Below, piece by piece: positions 8,310-16,982 of a DNA stretch of 64,000 nt; the stretch's first letter is position 1; every line of letters starts with the position of its first letter. Made by a program: the position numbers and the translations under genes. Under the pieces are notes generated by a model. That model was not told where the DNA came from. It saw nothing but the letters and a program-made list of their open reading frames with translations, and searched no databases. Source of the DNA: Pseudacidovorax sp. RU35E. Lineage in GTDB: Bacteria > Pseudomonadota > Gammaproteobacteria > Burkholderiales > Burkholderiaceae_C. The stretch spans positions 248,001 through 312,000 of the forward strand of contig NZ_FTMY01000008.1 of assembly GCF_900156165.1 (NCBI RefSeq). The letters are read 5' to 3'.

Positions 8310-8870
8310 GTGAACCGCCGCCCCGCATCCCAGGCCCGCCTGCAGGCATGGTGGGCCACCCTCGCCCCGCGCGAGCGTCGCCTGGCCGCCATCGCAGCCA
8401 CGCTCGTCGCCGTCGCGCTGCTCTGGTGGGTGGCCCTGGCGCCCGCGCTGCGCACCCTGTCCGCCGCGCCGGCGGCCCATGCGGCGCTGGACGCCCAACT
8501 GCAGCAGATGGCCACGCTGCAGGCCCAGGCCCGCGCGCTGCAGGGTCAACCGAAACCCAGCCGTGAAGATGCCCTGCGCGGCATCGAGTCCACCACCAGC
8601 CGAGGCCTCGGACCCGACGCCCAGGTGCGTGCCGCGGGGGGCGACGCCGTGGCCGTCGGCCTGCGCAGCGTGCCGGCCGACCAGTTGGCCGAGTGGCTGG
8701 CGCAGGTCCGCGCCAACGCCCGCGCCGTTCCGCGCGAGGCGCACCTGACACGTGCCCAGACGGCAGCGCCCGCAAGCCCGGGCGCCACCGCCAATGCGAC
8801 CGCCGTCCCTGGCGTGGTGCAACCTTCCTGGCAGGGCACCTTCGTCATGGGCCTGCCGGCCGCGCGCTGA
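8310..8870 (+). CDS. gspM: Type II secretion system protein M
   Basis: GspM is the small bitopic partner of GspL in the inner-membrane platform. The protein has a cytoplasmic N-terminus with ATLAPRERRLAAIAA, a transmembrane helix (about 30-48), a coiled-coil stretch rich in Gln/Ala (HAALDAQLQQMATLQAQARA) and a C-terminal ferredoxin-like domain. I chose the GTG at 8310, giving 186 residues and a normal short N-terminus; the frame is open from an ATG at 8241 (209 residues). Neither has a strong ribosome-binding site. Confidence 0.85.
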   Translation: MNRRPASQARLQAWWATLAPRERRLAAIAATLVAVALLWWVALAPALRTLSAAPAAHAALDAQLQQMATLQAQARALQGQPKPSREDALRGIESTTSRGLGPDAQVRAAGGDAVAVGLRSVPADQLAEWLAQVRANARAVPREAHLTRAQTAAPASPGATANATAVPGVVQPSWQGTFVMGLPAAR

Positions 8871-8872
8871 CC

Positions 8873-9679
8873 ATGGCCCTTCGCACCGCCGCCGCCGTCC
8901 GACGAGAGCCACGTGCGCCCTGGCGCTGGGCCATGGCTGGCGCCGTGCTCGGCGCGCTGCTGGCCACACTCGTGTGGGCGCCCGCCCGCTGGCTGGCGCA
9001 GGGTTTGCATGCGGCCACCGGCGGCCAGTTGCAACTGCGCGATGCCCGCGGCACGGTCTGGCAGGGCAGCGCTGCCATCGTGCTCGCCAGTGGCGCGGGC
9101 GGCGCAGATCGCATCGCGCTGCCGGGCCGCATGCAGTGGCAACTGCGCCCGGCCTGGCTGGGCGTGCGCGGCCAGATCGAGCTCGCCTGTTGCACCCAGG
9201 GCCCGCTCGGCTTCGCGGCCGCGCCCGCGGGCAGTGCGGGCCTGCGCCTGGCCTGGGACGACGGCCGCAGCCGCTGGCCGGCCACGATGCTCGCGGGCCT
9301 GGGCGCTCCCTGGAACACCTTGCGGCTGGACGGCACCCTCGACCTGCGAACCGAAGCCTTCGCTCTGCGCTGGTCGCAGGGGCGTCTGGCGATGGACGGT
9401 CGGGCCGTACTCGACGCCACGGACCTCAGTTCCAGCCTCAGCACGCTGCGTCCCATGGGCAGCTACCGGCTGGTGCTGGACGGCGGACCCGCACCCAGCC
9501 TGCTGCTGACCACCACCGACGGTGCGCTGCGTCTGTCGGGCAGCGGCCGCTGGAGCGGCAATGCCATGCGTTTCGGGGGCGAGGCCAGCGCCGCGCCCGG
9601 CAGCGAGGACGCCCTCGCCAATCTCCTGAACATCATGGGGCGTCGCGAAGGCGCGCGCTCCATCATCAATCTCGGTTGA
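8873..9679 (+). CDS. gspN: Type II secretion system protein N
   Basis: This 268-residue protein has an N-terminal transmembrane anchor (about 20-40) followed by a beta-rich periplasmic region. WLAQGLHAATGGQLQLRDARGTVWQG is the GspN hallmark (seen around residues 41-67). GspN is an accessory T2SS component of uncertain mechanism found in some systems. It starts 2 bp after the gspM stop and ends 2 bp before gspD, and is convincingly part of the same transcription unit. Confidence 0.88.
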   Translation: MALRTAAAVRREPRAPWRWAMAGAVLGALLATLVWAPARWLAQGLHAATGGQLQLRDARGTVWQGSAAIVLASGAGGADRIALPGRMQWQLRPAWLGVRGQIELACCTQGPLGFAAAPAGSAGLRLAWDDGRSRWPATMLAGLGAPWNTLRLDGTLDLRTEAFALRWSQGRLAMDGRAVLDATDLSSSLSTLRPMGSYRLVLDGGPAPSLLLTTTDGALRLSGSGRWSGNAMRFGGEASAAPGSEDALANLLNIMGRREGARSIINLG

Positions 9680-9681
9680 CC

Positions 9682-12018
9682 ATGAAGCCTTCCCTCACCC
9701 TGGGCGCGCGCGCTGCCCGTGCCCTGCTTGCCGTGCTCGCGCTGCAGGCGGTCGCGCCCGCCGCGATGGCGCAGGATGCCGCCGTGCCGGCCGTGCGCCG
9801 CGGCGAGCCCATCACGCTCAACTTCGCCAATGCCGATATCGAGGCCGTGGCCCGCACCATGGGCGTGATCACCGGCCGCGACGTGGTGGTCGATCCGCGC
9901 GTCAAGGGCACCATCACGCTGCAGACCGACCGGCCGCTGTCGCCGGCGGCAGCCTTCGACCAGTTCGCCGCCGCGCTGCGGCTGCAGGGCTTCTCGATCG
10001 TGCAATCGGACGGCCTGTTCAAGGTGCTGCCCGAGGCCGATGCCAAGCTGCAGAGCAACACCGTCACCACCTCCGTGGGCGGTGCGGGCAACGTGAGCGG
10101 CAGCCAGATGATCACGCAGGTGTTCCGGCTCAACCATGAGTCGGCCAACAACCTGCTGCCGGTGCTGCGGCCGCTCATCCCGCCCAACAACACCATCAAC
10201 GCCAACCCGGGCAACAACTCGCTGGTCATCACCGACTATGCGGACAACATGCGCCGGCTGGCCCGCATCATCGCGGCGCTGGACGTGCCCAGCGCCTCCG
10301 ACATCGAGGTGATCCCGCTGCGCTATTCCATCGCCTCGGACATGGTGCCGCTGGTGCAGCGCCTGGTCGACGGCGGCGGCGGTGGCGGCGGCCTGGCCGG
10401 GGGCGTGGCGGGCGGCGCGCCCGCGGGCGGCGCGGAGTCGGGCTTTCGCACCGCGCTGCTGGCCGATCCGCGCAGCAACGCGCTGATCGTGCGCGCCGCC
10501 ACGCCAGCACGGCTGCAGCTGATCCGCTCGCTGGTCGACAAGCTCGACCGCCCCGCTGCGGACACCGGCAACGGCGCGGCCGGCAACATCTACGTCGTCT
10601 ATCTCAAGAACGCCGATGCGGTGCGCCTGGCGGCCACGCTGCGCGCCGCCATGGCCGCCGGCCAGGTCAACAACGCCAATGCGGGCGGGGCCGTGCCAGC
10701 CTCCGGGGGCGCGGCGGGTGCGGCGGCAATCCCGCAGACCTTGCCCAACAGCCTGCAGTCCGGACTCTCCAGCCTCACGAGCAGCGCCGCCAGCACGCCG
10801 GTCAACAACGCCAACCAGCCGTCCACTGGCGGGCAGATCCAGGCCGACCCGTCGACCAACTCGCTCATCATCACGGCGGCCGAGCCGCAGTACCGCCAGT
10901 TGCGGGCGGTCATCGACAAGCTCGACAGCCGCCGTGCCCAGGTGCTGATCGAGACGCTGATCGTCGAGGTCAATGCCGACAAGGCGGCCGAATTCGGTGT
11001 GCAGTGGCAGAGCGCGCTGGGCAACAGCGGCAGCAGCAACGTCGGCGTGGTCGGCACCAACTCCAGCCTGGCCGGCGCCAACATCATCAACCTGGCCGTC
11101 GGCCTGGCGACCAAGACCGCCACCACGCTGCCCTCGACCGGCTTCAACTTCGGCATCGGTCACAAGTACGGCGACAACTATGTGCTGGGCTTCCTGGCCC
11201 GGTTCCTGGCCTCCAACGGCGAGGGCAACGTGCTGTCCACGCCCAATCTGCTGACGCTGGACAACGAGGAGGCCAGGATCGTCGTCGGCCAGAACGTGCC
11301 CTTCGTCACCGGCCAGTACACCAACACCGGCAGCGCGACCACGCAGGTCAATCCCTTCCAGACCATCGAACGCAAGGATGTGGGCCTGACCCTGCGGGTG
11401 CGGCCGCAGATCAGCGAGACCGGCACCGTCAAGATGACCATCTTCCAGGAGGTCTCGGCGGTGGTGGCGTCGTCCGTCAACAACGTCAATGGCCCGACCA
11501 CCAGCAAGCGCGCCATCGAGTCCAGCGTGCTGGTCGACCAAGGCGGCATCGTGCTGCTGGGCGGCCTGCTGTCGGACGAATATTCGGCCTCCCAGGAGAA
11601 GGTGCCGGGCCTGGGCGACGTGCCCATCATGGGCAACCTGTTCAAGAGCGAGACGCGCCGGCGCAACAAGACCAACCTGATGGTCTTCCTGCGGCCGACC
11701 ATCGTGCGCGACCAGCTCTCCAGCGACGCCATCACGGCCGACCGCTACGACACCCTGCGTGCCCTGCAACAGGCCAGCCAGCCGCCGACCGACAACCCCA
11801 TGCTCAACAACGTGCGCGACTCCTTCGTGTTGCCGCCCCTGCCGGCCGTGCAGGGCGTGGGCGACGAGAGCCGCCGCATCGACGGCACGCGGCTGATCCC
11901 GCCGCCCATGCCGCCCGCCGTGCCCGGCCCGCTCTCGCCCGACGCGCTGAGCCGCGCGCCGCTCAGGGGCGCGCTGCCGCCCACCGATGACCCGGCCTCG
12001 CGCCGCGAGATGCCCTGA
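9682..12018 (+). CDS. gspD: Type II secretion system secretin
   Basis: GspD is the outer-membrane channel of the T2SS. The 778-residue precursor has a Sec signal peptide ending near AMAQD (about residue 30), an N0 domain (ITLNFANADIEAVARTMGVITG), three N-type repeats (for example IPLRYSIASDMVPLVQRLV and VYLKNADAVRLAATLRAAM) and the C-terminal secretin domain ending in VPGLGDVPIMGNLFKS. A glycine-rich insertion near residue 232 and an Asn/Ala-rich insertion near residues 330-380 lie in loops between the N repeats. The last 60 residues are Pro-rich. The stop overlaps the gspE ATG. Confidence 0.96.
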   Translation: MKPSLTLGARAARALLAVLALQAVAPAAMAQDAAVPAVRRGEPITLNFANADIEAVARTMGVITGRDVVVDPRVKGTITLQTDRPLSPAAAFDQFAAALRLQGFSIVQSDGLFKVLPEADAKLQSNTVTTSVGGAGNVSGSQMITQVFRLNHESANNLLPVLRPLIPPNNTINANPGNNSLVITDYADNMRRLARIIAALDVPSASDIEVIPLRYSIASDMVPLVQRLVDGGGGGGGLAGGVAGGAPAGGAESGFRTALLADPRSNALIVRAATPARLQLIRSLVDKLDRPAADTGNGAAGNIYVVYLKNADAVRLAATLRAAMAAGQVNNANAGGAVPASGGAAGAAAIPQTLPNSLQSGLSSLTSSAASTPVNNANQPSTGGQIQADPSTNSLIITAAEPQYRQLRAVIDKLDSRRAQVLIETLIVEVNADKAAEFGVQWQSALGNSGSSNVGVVGTNSSLAGANIINLAVGLATKTATTLPSTGFNFGIGHKYGDNYVLGFLARFLASNGEGNVLSTPNLLTLDNEEARIVVGQNVPFVTGQYTNTGSATTQVNPFQTIERKDVGLTLRVRPQISETGTVKMTIFQEVSAVVASSVNNVNGPTTSKRAIESSVLVDQGGIVLLGGLLSDEYSASQEKVPGLGDVPIMGNLFKSETRRRNKTNLMVFLRPTIVRDQLSSDAITADRYDTLRALQQASQPPTDNPMLNNVRDSFVLPPLPAVQGVGDESRRIDGTRLIPPPMPPAVPGPLSPDALSRAPLRGALPPTDDPASRREMP

Positions 12019-13445
12019 TGCCCGGCCTGCGACATCCGCTGCCCTATGGCTTCGCGCGCGGACAGCAGCTGCTGCTGGAAGAAGACGACGGCGGCCGGCT
12101 GACGCTGTGGATGCCGGTCGGCGCCCCGGCCAGCGCCGTGGGCGAGGTGATCCGCAAGTACCCGGCCGCGCAGGTCGAACTGCTGCCGGCCGACCAGCTG
12201 GCGCAGCGCATCAGCGCAGCCTATGCGCAGGGCGAGTCCAATGCCGCCGCCATCGTGAGCGAGGTGGAGACCGATGCCGACCTCTCGCGCATGATGCAGG
12301 AGCTGCCCGCGGTGGAAGACCTGCTGGAATCCGCTGGCGACGCACCCATCATCCGCATGCTCAACGCGCTGCTCACGCAGGCCGCGCGCGACGGCGCCAG
12401 CGACATCCACATCGAGCCCTACGAGCGCACCTCGGCCGTGCGCTTTCGCATCGACGGCACGCTGCGCGAGGTGGTGCAACCCAACCGCGCCTTGCATGCG
12501 GCGCTGATCTCGCGCCTGAAGATCATGGCCGACCTCGACATCGCCGAGAAGCGCCTGCCACAGGACGGCCGCATCTCGCTGCGCATCGGCACGCGGGCGG
12601 TGGACGTGCGCGTCTCCACCCTGCCCTCGGCCCACGGCGAGCGCGCCGTGCTGCGCCTGCTGGACAAGAGCGAGAGCAAGCTCAGCCTCGAATCGGTGGG
12701 CATGCTGGGCGACACGCTGCAGCGCTTCGAAACGCTGATCCAGCAGCCGCACGGCATCATCCTGGTGACCGGCCCCACGGGTTCGGGCAAGACCACCACG
12801 CTCTATGCGGCGCTGTCGCGGCTCGATGCCGGCAGCAGCAACATCATGACGGTGGAAGACCCCATCGAATACGAGCTGCCCGGCGTGGGACAGACGCAGG
12901 TCAACGCCCGCATCGAACTCACCTTCGCCAAGGCCCTGCGCGCTATCCTGCGGCAGGACCCGGACGTGATCATGATCGGCGAGATCCGCGACTTCGAGAC
13001 CGCGCAGATCGCCATCCAGGCCTCGCTCACCGGCCACCTGGTGCTGGCCACGCTGCACACCAACGATGCCGTGAGCGCCGTCACCCGCCTCACCGACATG
13101 GGCGTCGAGCCCTTCCTGCTGTCCAGCTCGCTGCTGGGCGTGCTGGCCCAGCGGCTGGTGCGCCGCCTGTGCACGCACTGCGCGGCGCCCGGCTCCGATG
13201 GCCAGATGCAGCCGGTGGGCTGCGAAGCCTGCGGCCACACCGGCTACCAGGGCCGCACCGGCATCTTCGAGCTGCTGGTGGCCGACGACGCCGTGCGCGC
13301 GCTGGTGCACAACCGCGCGCCCGAGAGCGAGCTGCTCGCCGCAGGCACACGCGGCGGCCTGCGCTCCATGCGTGCCGACGGCGAGCGGCTGGTCGCGGCG
13401 GGCATCACCTCGCGCGCCGAGTTGCTGCGCGTGACGCGGGACTGA
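12018..13445 (+). CDS. gspE: Type II secretion system ATPase E
   Basis: GspE is the cytoplasmic hexameric ATPase that drives pseudopilus assembly. In 475 residues it shows the N1E region, SDIHIEPYE, Walker A GPTGSGKTTTL (about residue 252), Asp box EDPIEYELPGVGQTQVN, Walker B (IMIGEIRDFETA) and His box (HLVLATLHTND). Its zinc-binding tetracysteine motif CTHC...CEAC is present near residue 390, with a shortened spacer between the two CxxC pairs. It starts in an ATGA overlap with gspD. Confidence 0.96.
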   Translation: MPGLRHPLPYGFARGQQLLLEEDDGGRLTLWMPVGAPASAVGEVIRKYPAAQVELLPADQLAQRISAAYAQGESNAAAIVSEVETDADLSRMMQELPAVEDLLESAGDAPIIRMLNALLTQAARDGASDIHIEPYERTSAVRFRIDGTLREVVQPNRALHAALISRLKIMADLDIAEKRLPQDGRISLRIGTRAVDVRVSTLPSAHGERAVLRLLDKSESKLSLESVGMLGDTLQRFETLIQQPHGIILVTGPTGSGKTTTLYAALSRLDAGSSNIMTVEDPIEYELPGVGQTQVNARIELTFAKALRAILRQDPDVIMIGEIRDFETAQIAIQASLTGHLVLATLHTNDAVSAVTRLTDMGVEPFLLSSSLLGVLAQRLVRRLCTHCAAPGSDGQMQPVGCEACGHTGYQGRTGIFELLVADDAVRALVHNRAPESELLAAGTRGGLRSMRADGERLVAAGITSRAELLRVTRD

Positions 13446-13465
13446 GCGCCTGCGCTCCTGCCCCC

Positions 13466-13942
13466 ATGCCCGGCTTCCACGTTATGTCACCAGCCCGCGC
13501 GAGATCCCGCCCGTGCCGCGCCGTCGTGCTGGGCCTGGGGGCACTGCTGTGGACGACCCTGGCAGGCGCGCAGGGCTACACCGACTATCGCGGTGACTGG
13601 CGGGGCAGCGTGATGGTCTTCGAGCTGGGTGCCGATGGCTTCCAGGTCGGCCGCCGGCTGGCCTCGGACCTGCGGCTGCGCATCGGCAGCGATGGCCAGG
13701 TGTCCGGCCAGATGACGCGAGCCAGTTGCAACATCCAGGGCAACGCGACGCCCTACCGCAGCAATGCCCACGCGCAGCTGGCGTTGCAGGTAGACACCTG
13801 CAGCGATCCGCGCGTCAATGGCCGCTACGAAGGCCGGCTCCTCACCAGCGAAGCGCACGGCCATGCCTCGCTGCGGCTGCGCAGCGCCACGGCCGCCGTG
13901 AAGGCCGACGGCAACGAGATCTCCGGCATCCTCCAGCGCTGA
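13466..13942 (+). CDS. Unknown exported protein within the T2SS cluster
   Basis: I do not recognise this 158-residue protein. It has a Sec-type signal peptide (hydrophobic AVVLGLGALLWTTLAGAQG) and a mature part of about 120 residues that begins YTDYRGDWRG and is rich in beta-type alternation. Two cysteines (in RASCNIQGN and VDTCSDP) could form a disulfide. It sits between gspE and gspF, genes that are normally adjacent, so it may be a co-expressed secreted substrate or accessory factor; this is inference from position only. A second in-frame ATG at 13484 would give a more typical signal peptide. Confidence 0.7.
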   Translation: MPGFHVMSPARARSRPCRAVVLGLGALLWTTLAGAQGYTDYRGDWRGSVMVFELGADGFQVGRRLASDLRLRIGSDGQVSGQMTRASCNIQGNATPYRSNAHAQLALQVDTCSDPRVNGRYEGRLLTSEAHGHASLRLRSATAAVKADGNEISGILQR

Positions 13943-13968
13943 CTGCCTTCCCTCCGAGCCCCGCCCAC

Positions 13969-15201
13969 ATGCCCGCCTACGCCTTCGAAGCCATCGACGC
14001 CGACGGACGCCCCCGCAAGGGCGTGCTGGAAGCCGACACCGCCCGCGCGGCCCGCAGCATGTTGCGGGCCCAGGCGCTGATCCCGCTGTCCGTCGAGGGC
14101 GTGGCCGGCGGCGCCGAGGCCGGCGGCGAGGCGACACCCTTCTGGCGTCGGCGCATTGGCGGGCGCGTGTTCAATTCCACGGCGCTGGGCGTGTGGACCC
14201 GCCAGCTGGCCGGCCTGGTGGCCTCGGGCCTGCCGCTGGAGCGGGCCCTGACCGCGCTGACCGACGAGGCCGAGAGCGAGCCGCAACGGCAGCTGGTGGC
14301 CTCGCTGCGCTCCGAGGTCAACGGCGGCAGCAGCTTTGCGCGCGCACTGGCGCAGCATCCGCGGGAGTTCTCGTCCATCTACACCGCGGTCATCGGTGCC
14401 GGCGAGCACAGCGGTCAGCTGGGCCTGGTGCTCGAACGGCTGGCCGACGACCTGGAAGAGCAGCAGGCGCTGCGGCAGAAGCTGATCGGCGCCACGCTGT
14501 ATCCCGCCATCGTCACGGTGATCGCGGTGGTGATCGTGATCTTCCTGGTGAGCTATGTGGTGCCGCAGGTGGCGAGCGTGTTCGCCGGCACCAAGCGGGC
14601 GCTGCCGCTGCTGACGCAGGCCATGCTGGGCCTGTCGGCCTTCGTGCGCAGTTGGGGCTGGCTGATGCTGGGCGTGCTGGCGGTGGCCGTCGTCGGCGGC
14701 AAGGCGGCGCTGGCGCGCGATGCATTGCGCGAGCGCTTCGATGCCTTCTGGCTGCGGCTGCCGCTGGTGGGCAAGCTGGCCCGCGGCTACAACGCCGCGC
14801 GCTTTGCCGGCACGCTGGCCATGCTGGCGGCGGCCGGCGTGCCCATCCTGCGGGCGCTGCAGGCCGCGGCCGAGACGCTCCACAACCGGGCCATGCGCGC
14901 CGACGCGCTCGACGCGCTGACGCTCGTGCGCGAGGGCGCGCCGCTGGCCTCGGCCCTGGCGCAGAAGAAGCGCTTCCCCGGCATCGTGCCCATGTTCGCC
15001 CGCCTCGGAGAGCAGACGGGCGAACTGCCCGTGATGCTGCAACGCGCCGCCAAGCAGCTGTCGGCCGAGGTGCAGCGCCGCGCCATGCACCTGGCCACCA
15101 TCCTGGAGCCGCTGCTGATCGTGGGCATGGGCGGCATCGTCATGCTGATCGTGCTGGCGGTGCTGCTGCCGATCATCCAGCTCAACCAGTTCGTGAAGTA
15201 G
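13969..15201 (+). CDS. gspF: Type II secretion system inner-membrane protein F
   Basis: GspF is the polytopic inner-membrane platform protein. The 410-residue protein has the starting YAFEAIDADGRPRKGVLEAD pattern, two GspF repeats (RQLAGLVASGLPLERAL and AGTLAMLAAAGVPILRAL) and three transmembrane helices at about 175-200, 220-245 and 380-403. The ATG at 13969 is preferred over an upstream start at 13726 that runs through the preceding gene. It is the last gene of the T2SS run and its 3' end overlaps the fic remnant on the other strand by 20 bp. Confidence 0.95.
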   Translation: MPAYAFEAIDADGRPRKGVLEADTARAARSMLRAQALIPLSVEGVAGGAEAGGEATPFWRRRIGGRVFNSTALGVWTRQLAGLVASGLPLERALTALTDEAESEPQRQLVASLRSEVNGGSSFARALAQHPREFSSIYTAVIGAGEHSGQLGLVLERLADDLEEQQALRQKLIGATLYPAIVTVIAVVIVIFLVSYVVPQVASVFAGTKRALPLLTQAMLGLSAFVRSWGWLMLGVLAVAVVGGKAALARDALRERFDAFWLRLPLVGKLARGYNAARFAGTLAMLAAAGVPILRALQAAAETLHNRAMRADALDALTLVREGAPLASALAQKKRFPGIVPMFARLGEQTGELPVMLQRAAKQLSAEVQRRAMHLATILEPLLIVGMGGIVMLIVLAVLLPIIQLNQFVK

Positions 15202-15461
15202 GCGCCTCAGGCAGCGACAGCTCGTAGGCGCTGCTGCGGCCGCCGGCCGGCGACTTGCGCAGCACGCCGAGCACCAGCAGCGTCGTGATGTCGCGCAGCG
15301 CCGTGTCGGCCGAGCATTTGGCGATGGCTGCCCACTTGCTGCTGGTGAGCTTGCCCTCGAAGCCGTCGAGCAGGCAATTGAGCAACTTGGCCTGCCGCTC
15401 GTTGAAGGCCGGGCCCGCCCAGCGTTGCCGGAAGCGCGCCTTGTTCAGCGGGCCGCGCTCA
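15182..15461 (-). pseudogene. Remnant of a Fic-family protein (C-terminal piece only)
   Basis: Reading the minus strand gives a continuous frame with ERGPLNKARF, then FNERQAKLLNCLLDGFEGK, LTSSKWAAIAKC and SADTALRDITTLLVLGVL, ending with GGRSSAYELSLPE. This matches my recollection of the C-terminal winged-helix end of Fic/DOC (AMPylator-type) proteins of about 370 residues. The catalytic Fic core (HPFxxGNGR) is not found upstream; instead the frame runs straight into the 3' end of the M20 amidohydrolase. It is therefore a leftover from a deletion. The only ATG in frame, near 15385, would leave 67 residues. Functional expression is unlikely. Confidence 0.7.
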
Positions 15462-16793
15462 GCGTGCCGGCGTGTTCATGGCGGTCAGCACCGCCGAGGT
15501 CATCGCCTGCACGCCGATCTTGATCGACGGCTCGGGCACCGGCGCGAAAAAGGGCGAATGGTTGAAGGGCAGCGGCTTGCCGCCCTTCTTCATCGACTCC
15601 GCCACGTCCTTGGGGTCGGTCACACCCACGAAGAAGAACATCGACGGGATGCCGGCGTCGGTGAAGACCGAGAAGTCCTCGCTGGCGGTGATGGGCATGA
15701 CCTGCACCACCCGCGCCTCGCCGAATTGGCTGCGCAGGGCGGCGACGGTGCGGTCCACCACGGCCTGGTCGTTGACCACCGCGCCGGTGCTGCTGTCGGC
15801 GCCCAGGCGCACCTCGGGCTCGGGCGCGCCGGCCATGGCGGCCGAGGCCAGTGCCGTGCGGCGGATGCCGTCGAGCAGCTTCTCGCGCACCTGCGGCTTG
15901 TAGCTGCGGACGGTGCCGCTCAGCCTTGCGGCGTCCGGGATGATGTTGCCCGCCGTGCCGGCCTGGAAGGCGCCGATGGTGACCACGCCGAATTCGGCCG
16001 GGTCCTTCTCGCGGCTGACGACGGTCTGCACATCGCTGACGAAATGCGCGCCCATGGCGATCGGGTCGAGGGTGGCATGCGGTGCCGAACCATGGCCCCC
16101 GCGGCCCTTGAAGGTGATCTCCAGGCTGTCGGACGCCGAGGTGACCGGCCCCGCGCGGTAGCCGACGAAGCCGTAGGGCGAGGGACTGGTGTGCAGCGCG
16201 AAAGCGAAGTCCGGCTTGGGGAAGCGGGTGAACAGGCCGTCTTCCACCATGGCCTTGGCGCCGCTGACCGTCTCTTCGGAAGGCTGGGCGATGAACATCA
16301 GCGTGCCCTTCCACTGGTCCTTCAGCGCCAGCAGCGTGCGGGCCGTGCCCACCCAGCTGGCCATGTGGATGTCGTGGCCACAGCTGTGGGCGACGAAGGT
16401 CTCACGGCCGTTCCATTGGGTCTTGGCTCGGCTGGCGTAGGGCAGACCGGTCTTCTCTTCCATGGGCAGCGCGTCGAGCTCGGTGCGCACCATCACCGTC
16501 GGGCCGGCGCCGTTGCGATAGAGCGCCACCAGCCCGGTGCGGCCGACCTTCTCGGTCACCTCGAAGCCCAGCGCGCGCAGCTCGGCGGCCAGCTTGCCAG
16601 CGGTTCGCACCTCCTGGAAGCCCAACTCCGGGTTGGCATGCAGGTCCTTGTAGAGCGCATCGAGCTGGCCGTACATGCCGTTGACGAGCGGCTGGATCTT
16701 CTCGGGCGACACGGTCTGCGCACCGGCGGGCACGATGGCGCATGCGGCGAGGACGGCCAATGAAAGCTGGCGGATCGAGAACGACGAAAACAT
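15459..16793 (-). CDS. Exported M20-family amidohydrolase / peptidase
   Basis: The 444-residue protein has a signal peptide (FSIRQLSLAVLAACAIVPAGA) and an M20D-type amidohydrolase domain that hydrolyses N-acyl or peptide amide bonds with two metals. Metal and catalytic motifs are visible: VMVRTELDALPMEE, HSCGHDIHMA, and QPSEETVSGAKAM, with the dimerisation-domain segment GRGGHGSAPHATLDPI. Export is notable, since many relatives are cytoplasmic. The ATG at 16793 sets the signal peptide; a longer frame upstream crosses the intergenic region. It is divergent from a LysR regulator (start 16983), which may control it. Confidence 0.88.
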   Translation of the reverse strand: MFSSFSIRQLSLAVLAACAIVPAGAQTVSPEKIQPLVNGMYGQLDALYKDLHANPELGFQEVRTAGKLAAELRALGFEVTEKVGRTGLVALYRNGAGPTVMVRTELDALPMEEKTGLPYASRAKTQWNGRETFVAHSCGHDIHMASWVGTARTLLALKDQWKGTLMFIAQPSEETVSGAKAMVEDGLFTRFPKPDFAFALHTSPSPYGFVGYRAGPVTSASDSLEITFKGRGGHGSAPHATLDPIAMGAHFVSDVQTVVSREKDPAEFGVVTIGAFQAGTAGNIIPDAARLSGTVRSYKPQVREKLLDGIRRTALASAAMAGAPEPEVRLGADSSTGAVVNDQAVVDRTVAALRSQFGEARVVQVMPITASEDFSVFTDAGIPSMFFFVGVTDPKDVAESMKKGGKPLPFNHSPFFAPVPEPSIKIGVQAMTSAVLTAMNTPAR

Positions 16794-16911
16794 GATGTGG
16801 CGCGTGGGTGCGTAGGTTTGGATGTGTGCAGGGCGGACACGGTGGCCCGGCTGCGCAGCCCCTCCGGTCCGACGCAGCCCGCGCAATCTAGGCAATCGCG
16901 TGCCAGGCGTC

Positions 16912-16921
16912 CAATGCATTG
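16912..16921. promoter_or_regulatory. Palindrome in the amidohydrolase/lysR intergenic region
   Basis: CAATGCATTG is a perfect 10-bp palindrome in the 189-bp divergent gap, and a second ATGCATT occurs about 20 bp to the right (near 16936). LysR-type regulators usually bind a dyad in exactly this position, but the canonical T-N11-A form is not obvious. This is a weak candidate operator. Confidence 0.3.
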
Positions 16922-16982
16922 TTCTATGCTGGCGCATGCATTCGACTCATGCCTTGCAGGCGGTGGCAGGCCGCCCGATGCC

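Noticed and set aside
9463-11769. 768-codon open frame on the minus strand across gspD
   Set aside because: It is antisense to the secretin gene, rich in His/Gly/Arg/Asp as expected for a shadow frame in GC-rich DNA, and has no recognisable domain.
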